64,000 nt of DNA. It comes from Xanthomonas campestris pv. phormiicola. Its GTDB lineage: Bacteria > Pseudomonadota > Gammaproteobacteria > Xanthomonadales > Xanthomonadaceae. The stretch spans positions 628,501 through 692,500 of the forward strand of contig CP102593.1 in NCBI GenBank assembly GCA_025666215.1. Direction: 5' to 3'. The notes below the pieces were generated by a model, which did not search any database, was not told the origin of the DNA, and saw only the letters and a list, made by a program, of their open reading frames with translations. This document shows positions 43,743-53,495 of the stretch, one piece after another; within the stretch, counting starts at the first letter, position 1; each line of letters begins with the position of its first letter. Position numbers and translations under genes: made by a program.

Positions 43743-44861
43743 ATGCGCTACCCCGGACTGGATGTGCTGCGCGCGCTGGCGATCGGGTGGGTGATGCTGT
43801 TCCACGCGTTCGTGGTCGGCGGCCTGGGGCCGGACTGGGCCTGGCTGTCGCGCTACGGCTGGATGGGCGTGGACCTGTTCTTCGTGCTCAGCGGTTTCCT
43901 GATCGGCGGCCAGGTGCTGGCGCCGCTGGCGCGCGGCGAACCGCTGCGCTATGGCGATTTCTATCTGCGCCGCGCGTTCCGCATCCTGCCGGCCTTCGCC
44001 GTGGTGCTGGCGCTGTATTTGGCCTGGCCGGACTTCCGCGAAGCGCCGGGCCTCGCGCCGTGGTGGATGTTCGCCAGCTTCACCTTGAACCTGGGCATCG
44101 ACTACGCCAACCAGCAGGCGTTCTCGCATGCCTGGTCGCTGTGCGTGGAGGAGCATTTCTACCTGGTGTTCCCGCTGTTGGCGGCGCTGTCGATGCGGCG
44201 GCCGTCGGCGCCGCGTTTCGTCGCGGTGTGCGGCGCGGTGGTGCTGGCCGGCATCGCGCTGCGCACGGCGACATGGCTGCACGACAGGGCGCTCGACCGT
44301 ATCGGCGACGGGCTGCAACGCAACTGGTTCATCGAGGACATCTACTACCCGACCTGGAACCGGCTCGACGGCTTGCTGGCCGGGGTGGTGCTGGCCGCGA
44401 TCAAGGTGTTCCGGCCGCAGCGCTGGCAGTGGCTGCAGGCGCGGGCCAACGCACTGCTGCTGGCCGGGTTGGCGGTGTGCGCGCTGGCGATGTGGCTGTT
44501 CCGCGAACGTACCGGCCTGCTCGGCAATGCGATCGGCTGGCCGGTGGTGTCGCTGGGACTGGCGCTGCTGACGATCGCCGGCGCCTCCACGCGCAGTTGG
44601 ATCGGCCGGCGCGCGTTGCCTGGGGCGGGGTGGCTGGCCGCGGTCTCCTACAGCCTGTATCTGTCGCACAAGGCCGTGTTCCATCTCACCCAGAGCTGGT
44701 TCGGTGCCGCGCTCGACGGGCGCGGGTTGCTCGCCTTCGCGAGCTATGCGGCGATGGCGCTGCTGGCCGCCGCGCTGCTGCACTACGCGGTGGAGCGGCC
44801 GTTCCTGCGCCTGCGCGAACGCCTGCGGCGCAAGTCCGCCGAAGTGCCGGTGGCGGCCTAG
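43743..44861 (+). CDS. Acyltransferase 3 (OafA/YrhL-like) membrane protein
   Basis: This 372-residue protein has about ten transmembrane helices. The family signature is present: MRYPGLDVLRALAIGWVMLFHAF with the conserved His, YGWMGVDLFFVLSGFLIGG, FYLRRAFRILPAF and SLCVEEHFYLVFPLL. The family acylates sugars or other carbohydrates at the inner membrane. It lies 137 bases after the glycosyltransferase in the same orientation and could O-acylate the sugar added by it. It may have its own promoter. Link to the NRPS product is inferred from position. Confidence 0.85.
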   Translation: MRYPGLDVLRALAIGWVMLFHAFVVGGLGPDWAWLSRYGWMGVDLFFVLSGFLIGGQVLAPLARGEPLRYGDFYLRRAFRILPAFAVVLALYLAWPDFREAPGLAPWWMFASFTLNLGIDYANQQAFSHAWSLCVEEHFYLVFPLLAALSMRRPSAPRFVAVCGAVVLAGIALRTATWLHDRALDRIGDGLQRNWFIEDIYYPTWNRLDGLLAGVVLAAIKVFRPQRWQWLQARANALLLAGLAVCALAMWLFRERTGLLGNAIGWPVVSLGLALLTIAGASTRSWIGRRALPGAGWLAAVSYSLYLSHKAVFHLTQSWFGAALDGRGLLAFASYAAMALLAAALLHYAVERPFLRLRERLRRKSAEVPVAA

Positions 44862-44925
44862 GCCGCCACTGCCGGAGCGCATTGGCGCGGCGAGCCGGTC
44901 GTGCGTGGTTCTGCACGCGGCCGCC

Positions 44926-45834
44926 TCACTCCGGATCGGCGTATGCCATGCGCGCCTCGTGCAGGCGCTGCTGCAGGATCTCCGCCAGGCGCGCCACCGC
45001 CGGTGCCGGTTCCGCGTCGGCACGATGCAGGTTCAGGTCCAGCGCCGGCAGCGTCGGCAGGCCGCCTGCCCCTGGCAGCAGCAGCGCCAGCGACTCGGGC
45101 AGGCCGGCCGGCGTGCGCAAGGTCAGGCCCAGGCCGGCGCGCACCGCCGCCCAGACGCCGCCCAGGCTGGCGCTGGTGAAGGCGATGCGCCACGGGATGC
45201 CGGCGCGATCCAGCGCCGTGGTCGCCGCGGTGCGCAGCAGGCAGGGCGCCTCCAGCATCACCAGCGGCAATGGCGTCTCGCTGTGCCAGCCGCTCGGGTC
45301 CGCAAGCGGCGCCTGGGCCGCGGCGATCCAGCGCATCGGCCAGGCCGCCTGCGGCGCCCGATGCGCCGTCGCGGTCCCTGCGTCCCAGACCAGCGCCAGG
45401 TCCAGCTGGCCCGCGTCGACCCGGGCCAGCAGTTCCTGATGGCGCGCGATGCGCGCTTCGATGCGCACCTTGGGATGGGCGCGGGCGAAGCGTCCCAGCA
45501 CGTCGGGCAACATGTGCTCGCCGAAATCCTCCTGCAGCCCAAGCCGTACCCAACCCTGCAGGACCGACCCGTGCAGGGCACCGGTGGCTTCGTCGTTGAG
45601 GTCCAGCAGGCGCCTTGCGTAGGCCAGCAACACCTCGCCAGCGTCGGTCAGCGCCAGTCCGCGGCCGCTGCGGCGCAGCAGCGTGTGGCCGGCCTGCGCT
45701 TCGAGCTTCTTCAGCTGCGCGCTGATCGCGGACGTGGAGCGCCCGTGCCGATCTGCCGCCTTGGCGAAGCTGCCCAGTTCGACGCCGGCGACGAAGCTGC
45801 GCAGCGCATCGAGATCGAAGGTGATGCGACGCAT
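44926..45834 (-). CDS. LysR-family transcriptional regulator
   Basis: This 302-residue protein starts MRRITFDLDALRSFVAGVEL, the LysR winged HTH (SFAKAADRHGRSTSAISAQL), followed by a substrate-binding-protein-like effector domain (VRLGLQEDFGEHMLPDVLGR, LDLALVWDAG, GLGLTLRTPAGLPESL). It resembles regulators described as similar to the Nac/CysB-like type only in length. It is divergent from a three-gene operon and probably controls it together with itself through the 105-base region between them. Confidence 0.88.
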   Translation of the reverse strand: MRRITFDLDALRSFVAGVELGSFAKAADRHGRSTSAISAQLKKLEAQAGHTLLRRSGRGLALTDAGEVLLAYARRLLDLNDEATGALHGSVLQGWVRLGLQEDFGEHMLPDVLGRFARAHPKVRIEARIARHQELLARVDAGQLDLALVWDAGTATAHRAPQAAWPMRWIAAAQAPLADPSGWHSETPLPLVMLEAPCLLRTAATTALDRAGIPWRIAFTSASLGGVWAAVRAGLGLTLRTPAGLPESLALLLPGAGGLPTLPALDLNLHRADAEPAPAVARLAEILQQRLHEARMAYADPE

Positions 45835-45853
45835 GCTATCGATCCTGTTTTAT

Positions 45854-45897
45854 CGAAGATTTGCTACTGGATTTCCCGATTTTCAGGAACATCTTCG
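45854..45897. promoter_or_regulatory. Inverted repeat in the LysR/operon divergent region
   Basis: CGAAGAT (45854-45860) and ATCTTCG (45891-45897) form a perfect 7-bp inverted repeat spanning about 30 bases between the divergent starts. The position suits a LysR binding region, although the spacing is longer than a single T-N11-A box. Confidence 0.35.
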
Positions 45898-45939
45898 GTG
45901 GCTAGGCTGTGCGCAGTCAATCTCCAGCGCGAGACGCCA

Positions 45940-46263
45940 ATGTCCGCTACATGCCAGCCTTCTGCATCCTTGTTCGGTGATATCGCACCGAAATTCGCGC
46001 AACTGACCGATGAAGTGCTGTTCGCCGACCTGTGGCAGCGCCCCACGCTGTCGCCGCGCGAGCGCAGCTTGGTCACGGTGGCGGCGCTGGTGGCCCTGTA
46101 CCGGCCGCAGCAACTGCCGTTCCACCTGAGCCGCGCGCTGGACAACGGCCTGGGCCGCGACGAACTGGCCGAAGCGATCACCCATCTGGCGTTCTACGCC
46201 GGTTGGCCGTGCGCCGCCTCGGCGCTGCCGCTGCTGCGCGCCGCGACCGCGTCGGCCGCCTGA
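45940..46263 (+). CDS. Carboxymuconolactone decarboxylase family (AhpD-like) protein
   Basis: This 107-residue protein has the family pattern VLFADLWQRPTLSPRERSLV and RPQQLPFHLSRALDNGLGRDE, then EAITHLAFYAGWPCAASALP. A single Cys near the end replaces the CxxC of AhpD, so peroxidase chemistry is unlikely. The usual His-based site (PFHL) is present. The start MSATCQPSASLFGD is chosen because the frame upstream lies in the opposite LysR gene. First gene of an operon with the tautomerase and DUF4865 genes, an arrangement frequent beside LysR regulators. Substrate unknown. Confidence 0.85.
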   Translation: MSATCQPSASLFGDIAPKFAQLTDEVLFADLWQRPTLSPRERSLVTVAALVALYRPQQLPFHLSRALDNGLGRDELAEAITHLAFYAGWPCAASALPLLRAATASAA

Positions 46264-46284
46264 TTCCCGAGCAGGAGACATCCC

Positions 46285-46683
46285 ATGCCCTACGCCCGTA
46301 TCTCGCTGCATCGCGGCGCCACGCCCGACTATCTGCGCGCCTTGTCCGCCAGCGTCTACCAGGCCATGCACGAGGCTTTCGAGGTGCCGGCCGGCGATTG
46401 CTTCCAGGTCATCCACCAGCACGATCCAGGGGAACTGGTGTTCGATCGCCACTATCTCGGCGGACCGCGTTCGGATGGCTTCGTGCTGATCGCGATCACC
46501 GCCGGGCGGCCGCGCAGCGAGGCCCGCAAGCGCGCGTTCTACCGGCGCCTGGTGGAGCTGCTGGCGATCGCGCCGGGCATCGCGCCGGAAGACGTGATGG
46601 TGAACATCGTCACCACCGCAGCGCAGGACTGGTCCTTCGGCGGCGGCCGCGCCGGGATCGTGGCCGCGGAGGCCGGCGCATGA
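46285..46683 (+). CDS. Tautomerase-family protein
   Basis: This 132-residue protein begins MPYARISLHRGATPDYLRAL; after Met removal Pro1 would be the catalytic base of tautomerases (4-oxalocrotonate tautomerase superfamily). The two-repeat layout (FVLIAITAGRPRSEARKRAF, then APEDVMVNIVTTAAQDWSFGGG) matches the longer subgroup. Enzymes of this group isomerise keto-enol substrates. It ends with an ATGA overlap into the DUF4865 gene. Confidence 0.88.
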   Translation: MPYARISLHRGATPDYLRALSASVYQAMHEAFEVPAGDCFQVIHQHDPGELVFDRHYLGGPRSDGFVLIAITAGRPRSEARKRAFYRRLVELLAIAPGIAPEDVMVNIVTTAAQDWSFGGGRAGIVAAEAGA

Positions 46684-47249
46684 TCGCCATGCAGTACAGC
46701 ATCGCGTTGCCGGCCGACTACGACATGACCATCATCCAGCGCCGCATCGTCGACAAGGGGCCGTTGCTGGATGGCCTGCCGGGATTGGTGTTCAATGCCT
46801 ATCTCAGCGCCGACCGCGGCGATCGCGCGCTGTCCAGCCACAGCAACCTGTATGCGCCGTTCTACCTGTGGCGCGATGCCGAGGCGATGCACGATTTCCT
46901 CGCCGGCGCCGCGTTCCGCGCGCTGACCGCGTCGTTCGGGCGGCCCGCGGTGCAACTGTGGACGGTGTGCGCTGCGCATCTGCGCGCGGACCTGCGTGGC
47001 GCCCGCTACGCCCGGCGCGAGATCGTCGCGATCCCCGATGCCGACGCGCTCGATACGCCGGGCGACCGCGAGACCGAGCGGGCGAAGGGCGATCTTGCCG
47101 CAGGCGCGCTCGCGGCGGTGAGCGCCTACGAGCCGCATGGCTGGAACCTGCTGCGCCTGCGGCTTTGGCGCGATCTGCCGCCGCCCTCGCCGGACGTCGG
47201 TCAAGCCTATGCCGTCGGCCACGTGTCCATGCCGGCAAGCGGCGGTTGA
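46680..47249 (+). CDS. DUF4865 family protein
   Basis: This 189-residue protein starts MIAMQYSIALPADYDMTIIQ, the typical DUF4865 N-terminus (an internal ATG at 46689 gives MQYS). GGAGG lies seven bases upstream, inside the tautomerase gene. The pattern KGPLLDGLPGLVFNAYL and APFYLWRDAEAMHDFLAGAA recalls a two-domain ferredoxin-like monooxygenase fold. Members usually co-occur with a tautomerase and a LysR regulator; function unknown. Confidence 0.8.
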   Translation: MIAMQYSIALPADYDMTIIQRRIVDKGPLLDGLPGLVFNAYLSADRGDRALSSHSNLYAPFYLWRDAEAMHDFLAGAAFRALTASFGRPAVQLWTVCAAHLRADLRGARYARREIVAIPDADALDTPGDRETERAKGDLAAGALAAVSAYEPHGWNLLRLRLWRDLPPPSPDVGQAYAVGHVSMPASGG

Positions 47250-47283
47250 GGCAACAGCACCCCGGCTTTGCCTGTTTGCTTTT

Positions 47284-47315
47284 ACCATTCCCGATTCCCC
47301 ACTCCCATTCCCGGC
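47284..47315. repeat. GGGAAT-type short intergenic repeat
   Basis: A run of CCATTCCCGATTCCCC-type units (read as GGGAAT, GGGGAAT on the other strand) just before the SDR gene. Copies in opposite orientation follow the same gene, and others occur elsewhere in the window. Confidence 0.6.
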
Positions 47316-47321
47316 CTCTCA

Positions 47322-48077
47322 ATGACCCAGACCGCCCTGATCACCGGTGCCACCTCCGGTTTCGGCGCCGCCGCCGTGCGCCGCTTCGTCAACGCCGGCT
47401 GGCGCGTGATCGCCACCGGGCGCCGCGCCGAGCGGCTGCAGCCGCTGCTGGCCGAGTTCGGTGCCGAGCGCGTGCACGTGGCGGCGTTCGACATCCGCGA
47501 CGAAGCCGCGCTCGATGCGATGCTGGCCGAGCTGCCGGACGCATTCCGCGGCATCGACCTGCTGGTCAACAACGCCGGCCTGGCGCAGGGCACCGCCCCG
47601 GCGCAGGCCGCGTCGCTGGACGACTGGCGCACGATGATCGACACCAACATCACCGCGCTGGTGACCCTGACCCACCGCCTGCTGCCCACCCTGATCCAGC
47701 GCCGCGGCGCGATCGTCAACATCAGTTCGGTGGCCGCGCTGTACCCGTATCCGGGCGGCAATGCCTACGGCGGCACCAAGGCCTTCGTCAGCCAGTTCTC
47801 GCTGGGCCTGCGCTCGGACCTGCACGGCACCGGCGTGCGCGTGACCGCGATCGAGCCGGGCATGGCCGAGACCGAGTTCACCCTGGTCCGCACCCACGGC
47901 GACCAGGGCGCGTCGGACAAGCTGTACCACGGCGCGCAGCCGATGACCGCCGAGGACATCGCCGAACAGATCTTCTGGGTCGCCACGCTGCCGCCGCATC
48001 TGAACATCAACCGGCTGGAAATCATGCCGGTGACACAGTCCTTCGCCGGCTTCCAGGTGGCTAGGGGCCGGGAATAG
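47322..48077 (+). CDS. Short-chain dehydrogenase/reductase (YdfG-like)
   Basis: This 251-residue Rossmann enzyme has TGATSGFG (cofactor binding) near the N-terminus, an Arg-rich beta2 (IATGRRAERLQPL) favouring NADP, NNAG at about 86-89, catalytic Ser in VNISSVAALYPYPG, and Tyr/Lys in NAYGGTKAFVSQ. The end (HLNINRLEIMPVTQSFAGF) is typical of the YdfG group, which reduces 3-hydroxy acids such as L-allo-threonine and serine or malonic semialdehyde. No ribosome binding site is obvious because the upstream DNA is occupied by repeats. Function in detail is uncertain. Confidence 0.85.
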   Translation: MTQTALITGATSGFGAAAVRRFVNAGWRVIATGRRAERLQPLLAEFGAERVHVAAFDIRDEAALDAMLAELPDAFRGIDLLVNNAGLAQGTAPAQAASLDDWRTMIDTNITALVTLTHRLLPTLIQRRGAIVNISSVAALYPYPGGNAYGGTKAFVSQFSLGLRSDLHGTGVRVTAIEPGMAETEFTLVRTHGDQGASDKLYHGAQPMTAEDIAEQIFWVATLPPHLNINRLEIMPVTQSFAGFQVARGRE

Positions 48078-48282
48078 GGAGTGGGGAATCGGGAATAGGA
48101 AAAGCGAAAGCAGGCGTCGACGTGCCTCGCCTGCTCTGGGTCACGGTGGCCAGGCTGCCATCAGTCGCGCTCGCGCGACTGGCGAGGCAATGAAGCGGCT
48201 GGCCTATGCAGGCCAGTCGCAAGGAATGCAGGAGAAGCCGCTTCTCCCCATTCCCGTTTCCCCAATCCCCAATCCCAGCCTC
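48069..48282. repeat. GGGAAT-type repeats flanking a gene-free stretch
   Basis: A plus-strand run (GGGAATAGGGAGTGGGGAATC at 48071 onward) follows the SDR gene and a minus-strand run (CCCCATTCCCG to CCCCAATCCC, 48246-48277) precedes the end of the SPOR gene. The two face each other and could pair in a transcript. The DNA between carries no gene. Confidence 0.55.
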
Positions 48283-49105
48283 ACTGCGCCTTGATCGCGA
48301 TTGCCGGCAGTCCGCTGCCGGTCAGCTTCTGCTTGGCCGCGGCCAGTTCGCTGGCGGTGCCGTACGGCCCCATGCGCACGCGGTACACGGTCTTGCCGCT
48401 GATCTGCGCCGATTCCACGCGCGCCGACAGGCCCAGCATCGCCAGCTTGGCCTTGGTCGATTCGGCATCGCCGGAGGCGCCGAACGAACCGGCCTGCAGG
48501 ATGTAGCGGGCGTTGTCCGGCGCGGCGGCGGTTGCCGCGGGCGCGGTCGCTGCCGCCGTCGGCTTGGTCGCCGTGGCCACGCTGTTGGCGGGCACGCTCG
48601 CGGCGGCCGTTTCGGGCAGCGGGGTCGGATTGGACACCGCCGCCGCCGTTGCCGGAGCGGTCGCGGCCGCGGTTGCCGTGGCCGGCGTGGCGGTGGCGGC
48701 CGCCTGCGGCGCGCGTGCCTGTCGGGCAGCCTCGGCACGCGCGCTGGCGGCCAGTTCGGCGTCGGACATCTGCACTTCCTTGCCGGGCAGCAAGGTATAG
48801 AAGTCGTACTGGGTCTGTGCGTCCTTCTTGGCCTCGGGCTTGGTGCTGCCGGCCGCCGTCGCCGCCGGCTTGGGCAGTTCCGGCGCCGCGTCCACATCGG
48901 CATCGGCCACCGGCGCCGGCTGCGCATCCGGGTTGGCGCGCGGGCCGCCCACGCGCAGGAAGCCGTCGCCGTCCTTCTTGAACAGGCCCGGTGCCGCCAG
49001 GAATACCACTGCCGCGATCGCCACGCCGGCGATCAGCCATACCCATCCGGGCGTGCCGTTGCCGCTGTTGCGTCGCGCCTGCGTCTTACCGCGTCGTGCT
49101 GCCAT
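48281..49105 (-). CDS. SPOR-domain membrane protein
   Basis: This 274-residue protein has a basic cytoplasmic N-terminus (MAARRGKTQARRNSGNG), one transmembrane helix at about 20-42, a long Ala/Thr/Pro-rich periplasmic linker, and a C-terminal SPOR domain (ARYILQAGSFGASGDAESTK...YRVRMGPYGTASELAAAK). SPOR domains bind denuded glycan strands at the division septum, so a cell-division or septal role like FtsN/DedD is likely. It lies 15 bases downstream of argS, an arrangement seen in many gammaproteobacteria. Confidence 0.88.
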   Translation of the reverse strand: MAARRGKTQARRNSGNGTPGWVWLIAGVAIAAVVFLAAPGLFKKDGDGFLRVGGPRANPDAQPAPVADADVDAAPELPKPAATAAGSTKPEAKKDAQTQYDFYTLLPGKEVQMSDAELAASARAEAARQARAPQAAATATPATATAAATAPATAAAVSNPTPLPETAAASVPANSVATATKPTAAATAPAATAAAPDNARYILQAGSFGASGDAESTKAKLAMLGLSARVESAQISGKTVYRVRMGPYGTASELAAAKQKLTGSGLPAIAIKAQ

Positions 49106-49120
49106 CTACCGCTTCTCCAC

Positions 49121-50809
49121 TCACATTTTTTCCGGGGCGGACACGCCCAGGAGGTTCAGGCCGTTCGCCAGCACTTGCTGCGCCGCCACGGCCAGGGTCA
49201 GCTTGGCGTTGCGCTCGCCCGCATCGTCCACCAGCACCGGGGTGCCGTGGTACCAGGTGTGGAACGCGGTCGCCAGTTCGCGCAGGTATTGCGCGATCAG
49301 GTGCGGCTCCAGCACATGCCCCGCATTCTCCACCACTTCCGGGTAGCGCGAGAGTTCCAGCATCAGTTCCAGCGAGGTCGCATCGTTCAGCCGGTTCAGC
49401 TGGCCCAGGCCGTCGGCCTGGTCGTAGTCCAGTTTCTTCTCCTGCGCCTGGCGCAGCAGGCTGCACACCCGGGCATGCGCGTACTGCACGTAGAACACCG
49501 GATTGTCGTTGCTCTGCTGGCGCGCCAGGTCGATGTCGAAGGTCAGCTGCGAATCGGGCTTGCGCGCGATCAGGAACCAGCGCGTGGCATCGCGGCCGGC
49601 TTCCTCGATCAGGTCGCGCAGGGTCAGGTAGCTGCCGGCGCGCTTGGACAGCTTCACTTCCTCGCCGCCGCGCATCACCGTGACCATCTGGTGCAACACG
49701 TACTCGGGCCAGCCCTTGGGGATGCCCAGGTCCATCGCCTGCAGGCCGGCCCGCACCCGCGCCAGCGAGCCGTGGTGGTCGGCGCCCAGCTCGGTGATCG
49801 CGCGCACGTAGCCGCGCTGCCACTTGCTCAGGTGATAGGCCACGTCCGGCACGAAATAGGTGTAGCTGCCGTCGGACTTGCGCATCACGCGGTCCTTGTC
49901 GTCGCCGAAATCGGTCGATTTCAGCCACAGCGCGCCGCCTTCCTCGTAGGTGTGGCCGGAGGCGACCAGCTTCTGCACCGCTTCCTCGACCTTGCCGTCG
50001 CGGTACAGCGAGCTTTCCAGGAAGTAGATGTCGAAGTCCACGCCGAACGCGGCCAGGTCGTGGTTCTGCTCGTTGCGCAGGTAGGCCACGGCGAAGCGGC
50101 GGATCGCCTCCAGGTCGTTCGGGTCCTTGGAGCCGGTGACCTGGTGGCCTTCCAGGTCCACCGCGGCGCCTGCCAGGTAGGCGTTGGCCACGTCCTGGAT
50201 GTAGTCGCCGCGGTAGCCTTCTTCCGGCCAGCCGGGGCTGTCGGGGGTCTTGCCCTGCGCGCGCGCCTGCACCGAGCGCGCCAGGTTCTCGATCTGCCCG
50301 CCGCCGTCGTTGTAGTAGAACTCGCGCTTGGCGTTCCAGCCGTTGGCCTCGAGCAGTCGCGCCAGGCAGTCGCCGATCGCCGCGGCGCGGCCGTGGCCCA
50401 CGTGCAGCGGGCCGGTCGGATTGGCCGAGACGTATTCCACACCCACGGTGCGGCCATTGCCGACCAGGCTGCGGCCGTAGTCCTCGCCCTGCTTGAGCAC
50501 CGCCAGCACTTCGCGCTGGTAGGCGCTGGGGCTGAGGTGGAAGTTGATGAAGCCGGGGCCGGCGATCTCGACCCGGGCCACCTCGTCGCTGGCCGGCAGC
50601 GCGGCGACCAGCTGCTGCGCCAGCGCGCGCGGGTTGCCGCGCGCGGCCTTGGCCAGCAGCATCGCCGCGTTGGTGGCGAAGTCGCCGTGCTCGCGGGTCT
50701 TGGGCCGTTCGACCACGAAGTCCGGCGGCAGGGTGTCGGTCGGCAGGGTGCCGTTGGCGCGCAAGGCTTCGATGCCTTGACCGATCAGGGCGCGGAGTTG
50801 GGATTTCAC
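49121..50809 (-). CDS. argS: Arginyl-tRNA synthetase
   Basis: This 562-residue class I enzyme has the N-terminal Add-1 domain, the HIGH-type motif [28 protein letters not shown] upstream of it, and a KMSKS-like loop reading [14 protein letters not shown] (the canonical sequence is often missing in ArgRS). The C-terminal anticodon-binding domain ends [10 protein letters not shown]. It charges tRNA-Arg. Start at 50809 ([16 protein letters not shown]) matches the family. It is co-oriented with the SPOR gene. Confidence 0.95.
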   Translation of the reverse strand: MKSQLRALIGQGIEALRANGTLPTDTLPPDFVVERPKTREHGDFATNAAMLLAKAARGNPRALAQQLVAALPASDEVARVEIAGPGFINFHLSPSAYQREVLAVLKQGEDYGRSLVGNGRTVGVEYVSANPTGPLHVGHGRAAAIGDCLARLLEANGWNAKREFYYNDGGGQIENLARSVQARAQGKTPDSPGWPEEGYRGDYIQDVANAYLAGAAVDLEGHQVTGSKDPNDLEAIRRFAVAYLRNEQNHDLAAFGVDFDIYFLESSLYRDGKVEEAVQKLVASGHTYEEGGALWLKSTDFGDDKDRVMRKSDGSYTYFVPDVAYHLSKWQRGYVRAITELGADHHGSLARVRAGLQAMDLGIPKGWPEYVLHQMVTVMRGGEEVKLSKRAGSYLTLRDLIEEAGRDATRWFLIARKPDSQLTFDIDLARQQSNDNPVFYVQYAHARVCSLLRQAQEKKLDYDQADGLGQLNRLNDATSLELMLELSRYPEVVENAGHVLEPHLIAQYLRELATAFHTWYHGTPVLVDDAGERNAKLTLAVAAQQVLANGLNLLGVSAPEKM

Positions 50810-50978
50810 GTGATCTCTGCTTGAAGCGCGGAACCGGCGATTTTACCCGACCCGCCGCCTCCCGGCCCGTGCCGGGTTCAGCCCGACCTCAGGCCGTCTG
50901 GCGAAGGCGGGATTGCGGATTGGGCATTCGGGATGCGCAGCGACCGCCGCCGTGCGGCGACGGCGTCCGCACCCCGGC

Positions 50979-51653
50979 TCAGGCCCAGCCGCGCGCCGCC
51001 ATCGACACCGGTGCCCCGTCGCCGACGATGAAATGGTCCAGCAGGCGGATATCCAGCAACCCCAGCGCCTGTTTCAGGCGATGGGTGACGGCGCGGTCGG
51101 CGGGCGAGGGTTCCGGGTTCCCCGAGGGGTGGTTGTGGCCGATCATCACCGCGGCCGCGTTGTGCATCAGCGCGCGCCGCACCACTTCGCGCGGATGCAC
51201 CTCGGCGCCGTCCAGGGTGCCATGGGACAGTTCTTCGAACGCCAGCGAGCGGTGCTTGGTGTCCAGGAACAGCACCGCGAACACCTCGTGCGGCCATGCC
51301 CGCAACCGCCGCGCGAAGTACAGGCCGGCCATGTCCGGATCGGTCAGGATGGTGCCGCGTTCCAGTTCGGCGGCCAGGTGACGCTGGCCCAGCTCCAGCG
51401 CGGCCGACAGCTTGCAGGCGCGCGCCGGGCCGAGCCCCGGCAGGTTGACCAGGTCGCCGGGCGGGCGGTCGAGCAGCGTGCGCAGCGGGCCGTGCCGCTG
51501 CAGCAGGTCGCGCGAGGTCCGCACCGCGTCGCTGCCGGGCAGGCCGGAGCCGAGGAAGATCGCCAGCAGTTCGGCGTCGGAGAGGGCGCCGGGGCCGCGT
51601 GCCAGCAGCTTTTCCCGGGGGCGTTCGGTGTCGGGCCAGTCGTGTATGTGCAT
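50979..51653 (-). CDS. radC: RadC (JAB/MPN) protein, chromosomal
   Basis: This 224-residue full-length RadC begins [20 protein letters not shown] (a 10-residue in-frame extension to 51683 is not needed). The N-terminal helix-hairpin-helix region ([20 protein letters not shown]) is present, unlike the short copy at 4062, and the JAMM residues are in [19 protein letters not shown] and LDHFIVG. The family is universally conserved but its function is unproven; the old recombination-repair name is historical. It is divergent from coaBC, a standard neighbour. Confidence 0.9.
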   Translation of the reverse strand: MHIHDWPDTERPREKLLARGPGALSDAELLAIFLGSGLPGSDAVRTSRDLLQRHGPLRTLLDRPPGDLVNLPGLGPARACKLSAALELGQRHLAAELERGTILTDPDMAGLYFARRLRAWPHEVFAVLFLDTKHRSLAFEELSHGTLDGAEVHPREVVRRALMHNAAAVMIGHNHPSGNPEPSPADRAVTHRLKQALGLLDIRLLDHFIVGDGAPVSMAARGWA

Positions 51654-51750
51654 ATCGCCAGATTGGCGGGCGATATGGCGCAACGGTATCAGGGCCGCAA
51701 AGGGCCATCGGGTAAGCTAATCGTTCTTGCATGGGTAGGACATTCCCGAC

Positions 51751-53013
51751 GTGACCGGTACTTTCGAGGGGCCCCTGCAGGGGCGGCGTGTGCTGTTGTG
51801 CGTGGGCGGCGGCATCGCTGCCTACAAGGCGCTGGAGCTGGTGCGGCGGCTGCGCGAGGCGGGGGCCGAGGTGCAGGTGGCGATGACCGCCGGCGCGCAG
51901 CAGTTCGTCACGCCGCTGAGCTTTCAGGCGCTGTCCGCGCACCCGACCCGCACCAGCCTGTGGGACAGCGCCGCCGAGCAGGCGATGGGCCATCTGGAGC
52001 TGGCGCGCTGGGCCGACCGCGTGGTGGTGGCGCCGGCCACCGCCGACCTGTTGGCGCGGCTCGCCCACGGCCTGGCCGACGATCTGGTGACCACGCTGTG
52101 CCTGGCCAGCACCGCGCCGCTGACCGTATGCCCGGCGATGAACCACCGCATGTGGCTGCACCCCGCGACCCAGGCCAACGTCGCCACGCTGCGCCAGCGT
52201 GGCGCCAGCGTGGTCGGGCCGAACGACGGCCCGCTGGCCGAAGGCGAGTCCGGTCCCGGGCGCCTGGCCGAGCCGGAGGAGATCGTCGCCGCGCTGGCCG
52301 CCGGCCGCGCCGCGGCCGCGGCGACCCTGGCGGCGCCCGTGCCGGTCGCTGCCGGCACCGCTGGCGGCGCGCTGCACGGCCTGCGCCTGTTGATCAGCGC
52401 CGGGCCGACCTACGAAGACCTGGACCCGGTGCGCTACCTCGGCAACCGCAGCAGCGGCAAGATGGGCTATGCCCTGGCCGCCGCCGCGGCGCGGCAGGGC
52501 GCGGCGGTGGTGCTGGTCAGCGGCCCGGTGCACCTGCCCACGCCCGACGGCGTGCAGCGCATCGACGTGCGCTCGGCCGCGCAGATGCGCGCAGCGGTGC
52601 TGGGCGCGTTGCCGGCCGATATCTACATCGGCACCGCCGCGGTCGCCGACTACACGCCCAGGCAGGTCGCCGCGCAGAAGATCAAGAAGGGCGGCGAGAT
52701 GCTGACCCTGGAACTGGTGCGGACCCCGGACATCCTGGCCGAGGTCGCCGCGCAGACCCAGGCGCTGAAACTGGTGGTCGGCTTCGCCGCCGAGACCCAC
52801 GACATCGAGCGTTACGCGCGTGGCAAACTCAACGACAAGCACCTGGACCTGATCATCGCCAACCAGGTGGGAGTGGCCGGCAACGGCTTCGAGAGCGACC
52901 AGAATGCCGCCACCGCCTACTGGCAGCAGGGCGCACGCAGCTTCCCGGCCGTGTCCAAGGCGCAACTGGCCGAACAATTGCTGGCCCTGATCGCGGAGCG
53001 ACTGCACGCATGA
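51751..53013 (+). CDS. coaBC: Bifunctional phosphopantothenoylcysteine decarboxylase/phosphopantothenate-cysteine ligase
   Basis: This protein of 420 residues starts at GTG ([20 protein letters not shown]). CoaC part: [16 protein letters not shown], the flavin/active-site region [13 protein letters not shown] and [14 protein letters not shown] (Cys/Asn active-site motif). CoaB part: [25 protein letters not shown] and the Lys-rich [20 protein letters not shown]. It makes 4'-phosphopantetheine in coenzyme A synthesis, the same cofactor source needed by the NRPS carrier domain. The stop overlaps the dut start (ATGA). Confidence 0.95.
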   Translation: MTGTFEGPLQGRRVLLCVGGGIAAYKALELVRRLREAGAEVQVAMTAGAQQFVTPLSFQALSAHPTRTSLWDSAAEQAMGHLELARWADRVVVAPATADLLARLAHGLADDLVTTLCLASTAPLTVCPAMNHRMWLHPATQANVATLRQRGASVVGPNDGPLAEGESGPGRLAEPEEIVAALAAGRAAAAATLAAPVPVAAGTAGGALHGLRLLISAGPTYEDLDPVRYLGNRSSGKMGYALAAAAARQGAAVVLVSGPVHLPTPDGVQRIDVRSAAQMRAAVLGALPADIYIGTAAVADYTPRQVAAQKIKKGGEMLTLELVRTPDILAEVAAQTQALKLVVGFAAETHDIERYARGKLNDKHLDLIIANQVGVAGNGFESDQNAATAYWQQGARSFPAVSKAQLAEQLLALIAERLHA

Positions 53014-53480
53014 CCATCCCCACGCCGTACCCGCTGCAGGTCAAACTGCTCGACCCGCGCTTCGGCGACAGCTGGCCGCTGCCGGACTACGCCACCGAGG
53101 CCAGCGCCGGACTCGATCTGCGCGCGGCCACCGAGGCGCCGCTGACCCTGGCGCCGGGCGATACCGCGTTGATCCCCAGCGGGCTGTCGATCTACATCGC
53201 CGATCCGCAGCTGTGCGCGGTGGTGTTGCCGCGCTCCGGGCTGGGCCATCGCCACGGCATCGTGCTCGGCAACGGCACCGGCCTGATCGATGCCGACTAC
53301 CAGGGACCGCTGCTGATCAGCGTCTGGAACCGCGGCCGCGAGCCGTTCACCATCGCCCCGGGCGACCGCATCGCGCAGCTGGTGGTGATGCCGGTCGTGC
53401 GCGTTGCCCTGCAGGTGGTGGATACTTTCGCCGACAGCGCCAGGGGAACGGGTGGATTCGGCCATACCGGAGTGCGCTGA
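53010..53480 (+). CDS. dut: dUTP pyrophosphatase
   Basis: This 156-residue trimeric dUTPase has the five motifs: [35 protein letters not shown] (Asp contacts the deoxyribose), RIAQLVV, and the C-terminal [10 protein letters not shown]. It removes dUTP and supplies dUMP. Co-translated with coaBC; the order coaBC-dut-algC is shared with Pseudomonas. Confidence 0.95.
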   Translation: MTIPTPYPLQVKLLDPRFGDSWPLPDYATEASAGLDLRAATEAPLTLAPGDTALIPSGLSIYIADPQLCAVVLPRSGLGHRHGIVLGNGTGLIDADYQGPLLISVWNRGREPFTIAPGDRIAQLVVMPVVRVALQVVDTFADSARGTGGFGHTGVR

Positions 53481-53495
53481 CAGGGGATCGTGTGC

